DNA of 32,222 bases, from NCBI GenBank assembly GCA_023436715.1, contig JAEZIJ010000124.1:1-32222 (forward strand), read 5' to 3'. The notes below the pieces were generated by a model. It made no database searches. It was not told the origin of the DNA and was given only the letters and a program-made list of their open reading frames with translations. Shown here one piece after another: positions 32,189 through 32,222 of the stretch; position 1 is the first letter of the stretch; each line of letters opens with the position of its first letter. Both the position numbers and the translations under genes were made by a program. This DNA comes from Acidobacteriota bacterium. Lineage in GTDB: Bacteria > Acidobacteriota > Terriglobia > Bryobacterales > Bryobacteraceae.

Positions 32189-32222
32189 TGGGCGGTCCTG
32201 CCCGGTGTGCATTTTCATCACC

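Overview
The window reads as chromosomal DNA from a GC-rich Acidobacteriota, most likely the Solibacter/Bryobacter side of the phylum. The evidence is a very large TonB-dependent receptor with an N-terminal carboxypeptidase-like domain, a mycobacterial-style fused 2-oxoglutarate dehydrogenase, paired MacB/FtsX-type permeases, and many interspersed palindromic repeats between genes. This placement is an inference from gene style, since no rRNA marker is present. No complete tRNA, rRNA, CRISPR array, transposase or phage gene was seen.

Left part (1-9.7 kb): a Fur-family regulator abuts an FHA-GAF-PP2C phosphatase. A secreted unknown protein follows, bracketed by a 131-bp direct repeat of the phosphatase 3' end. 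Then come a minus-strand membrane glycosyltransferase, two ABC permeases without an ATPase, a lipoprotein peptidyl-prolyl isomerase, an 88-bp multi-hairpin repeat, a Tat-exported aldo/keto reductase with two Fe-S clusters, and an 84-aa unknown protein.

Middle (9.7-23.3 kb): a decayed glycosyltransferase-2/methyltransferase gene precedes the 1219-aa TonB-dependent receptor, which ends at a strong intrinsic terminator. A 0.35-kb array of short repeats follows, then malQ (minus) and the fused 2-oxoglutarate dehydrogenase (plus), which diverge from an 87-bp spacer. Next is a small island that looks acquired: a nucleotidyltransferase-fold protein converging on a VapBC toxin-antitoxin pair with a clear palindromic operator. 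A minus-strand trio follows (zinc-ribbon protein, zinc alcohol dehydrogenase, VOC-fold protein).

Right part (23.5-32.2 kb): glgP (minus) diverges from a two-cluster ferredoxin (plus). An AmrS-type radical SAM enzyme meets a DUF4139 surface protein tail to tail, and YjbQ lies upstream of the latter. An outer-membrane beta-barrel protein is translationally coupled to a stand-alone response-regulator receiver protein. The window closes with a second, inverted copy of the 88-bp multi-hairpin repeat.

Functional threads: storage-glucan turnover (MalQ and GlgP), the TCA cycle (fused 2-oxoglutarate dehydrogenase), Fe-S redox proteins (ferredoxin, aldo/keto reductase, AmrS) and envelope functions (receptor, barrel, permeases, glycosyltransferase). 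The less ordinary material is the repeats and gene debris: the cloverleaf-like 88-bp element, the duplicated phosphatase tail that also supplies the end of an antisense gene, the eroded glycosyltransferase, and the nucleotidyltransferase/VapBC cassette. I did not find a clearly new multi-gene defence or biosynthetic system.
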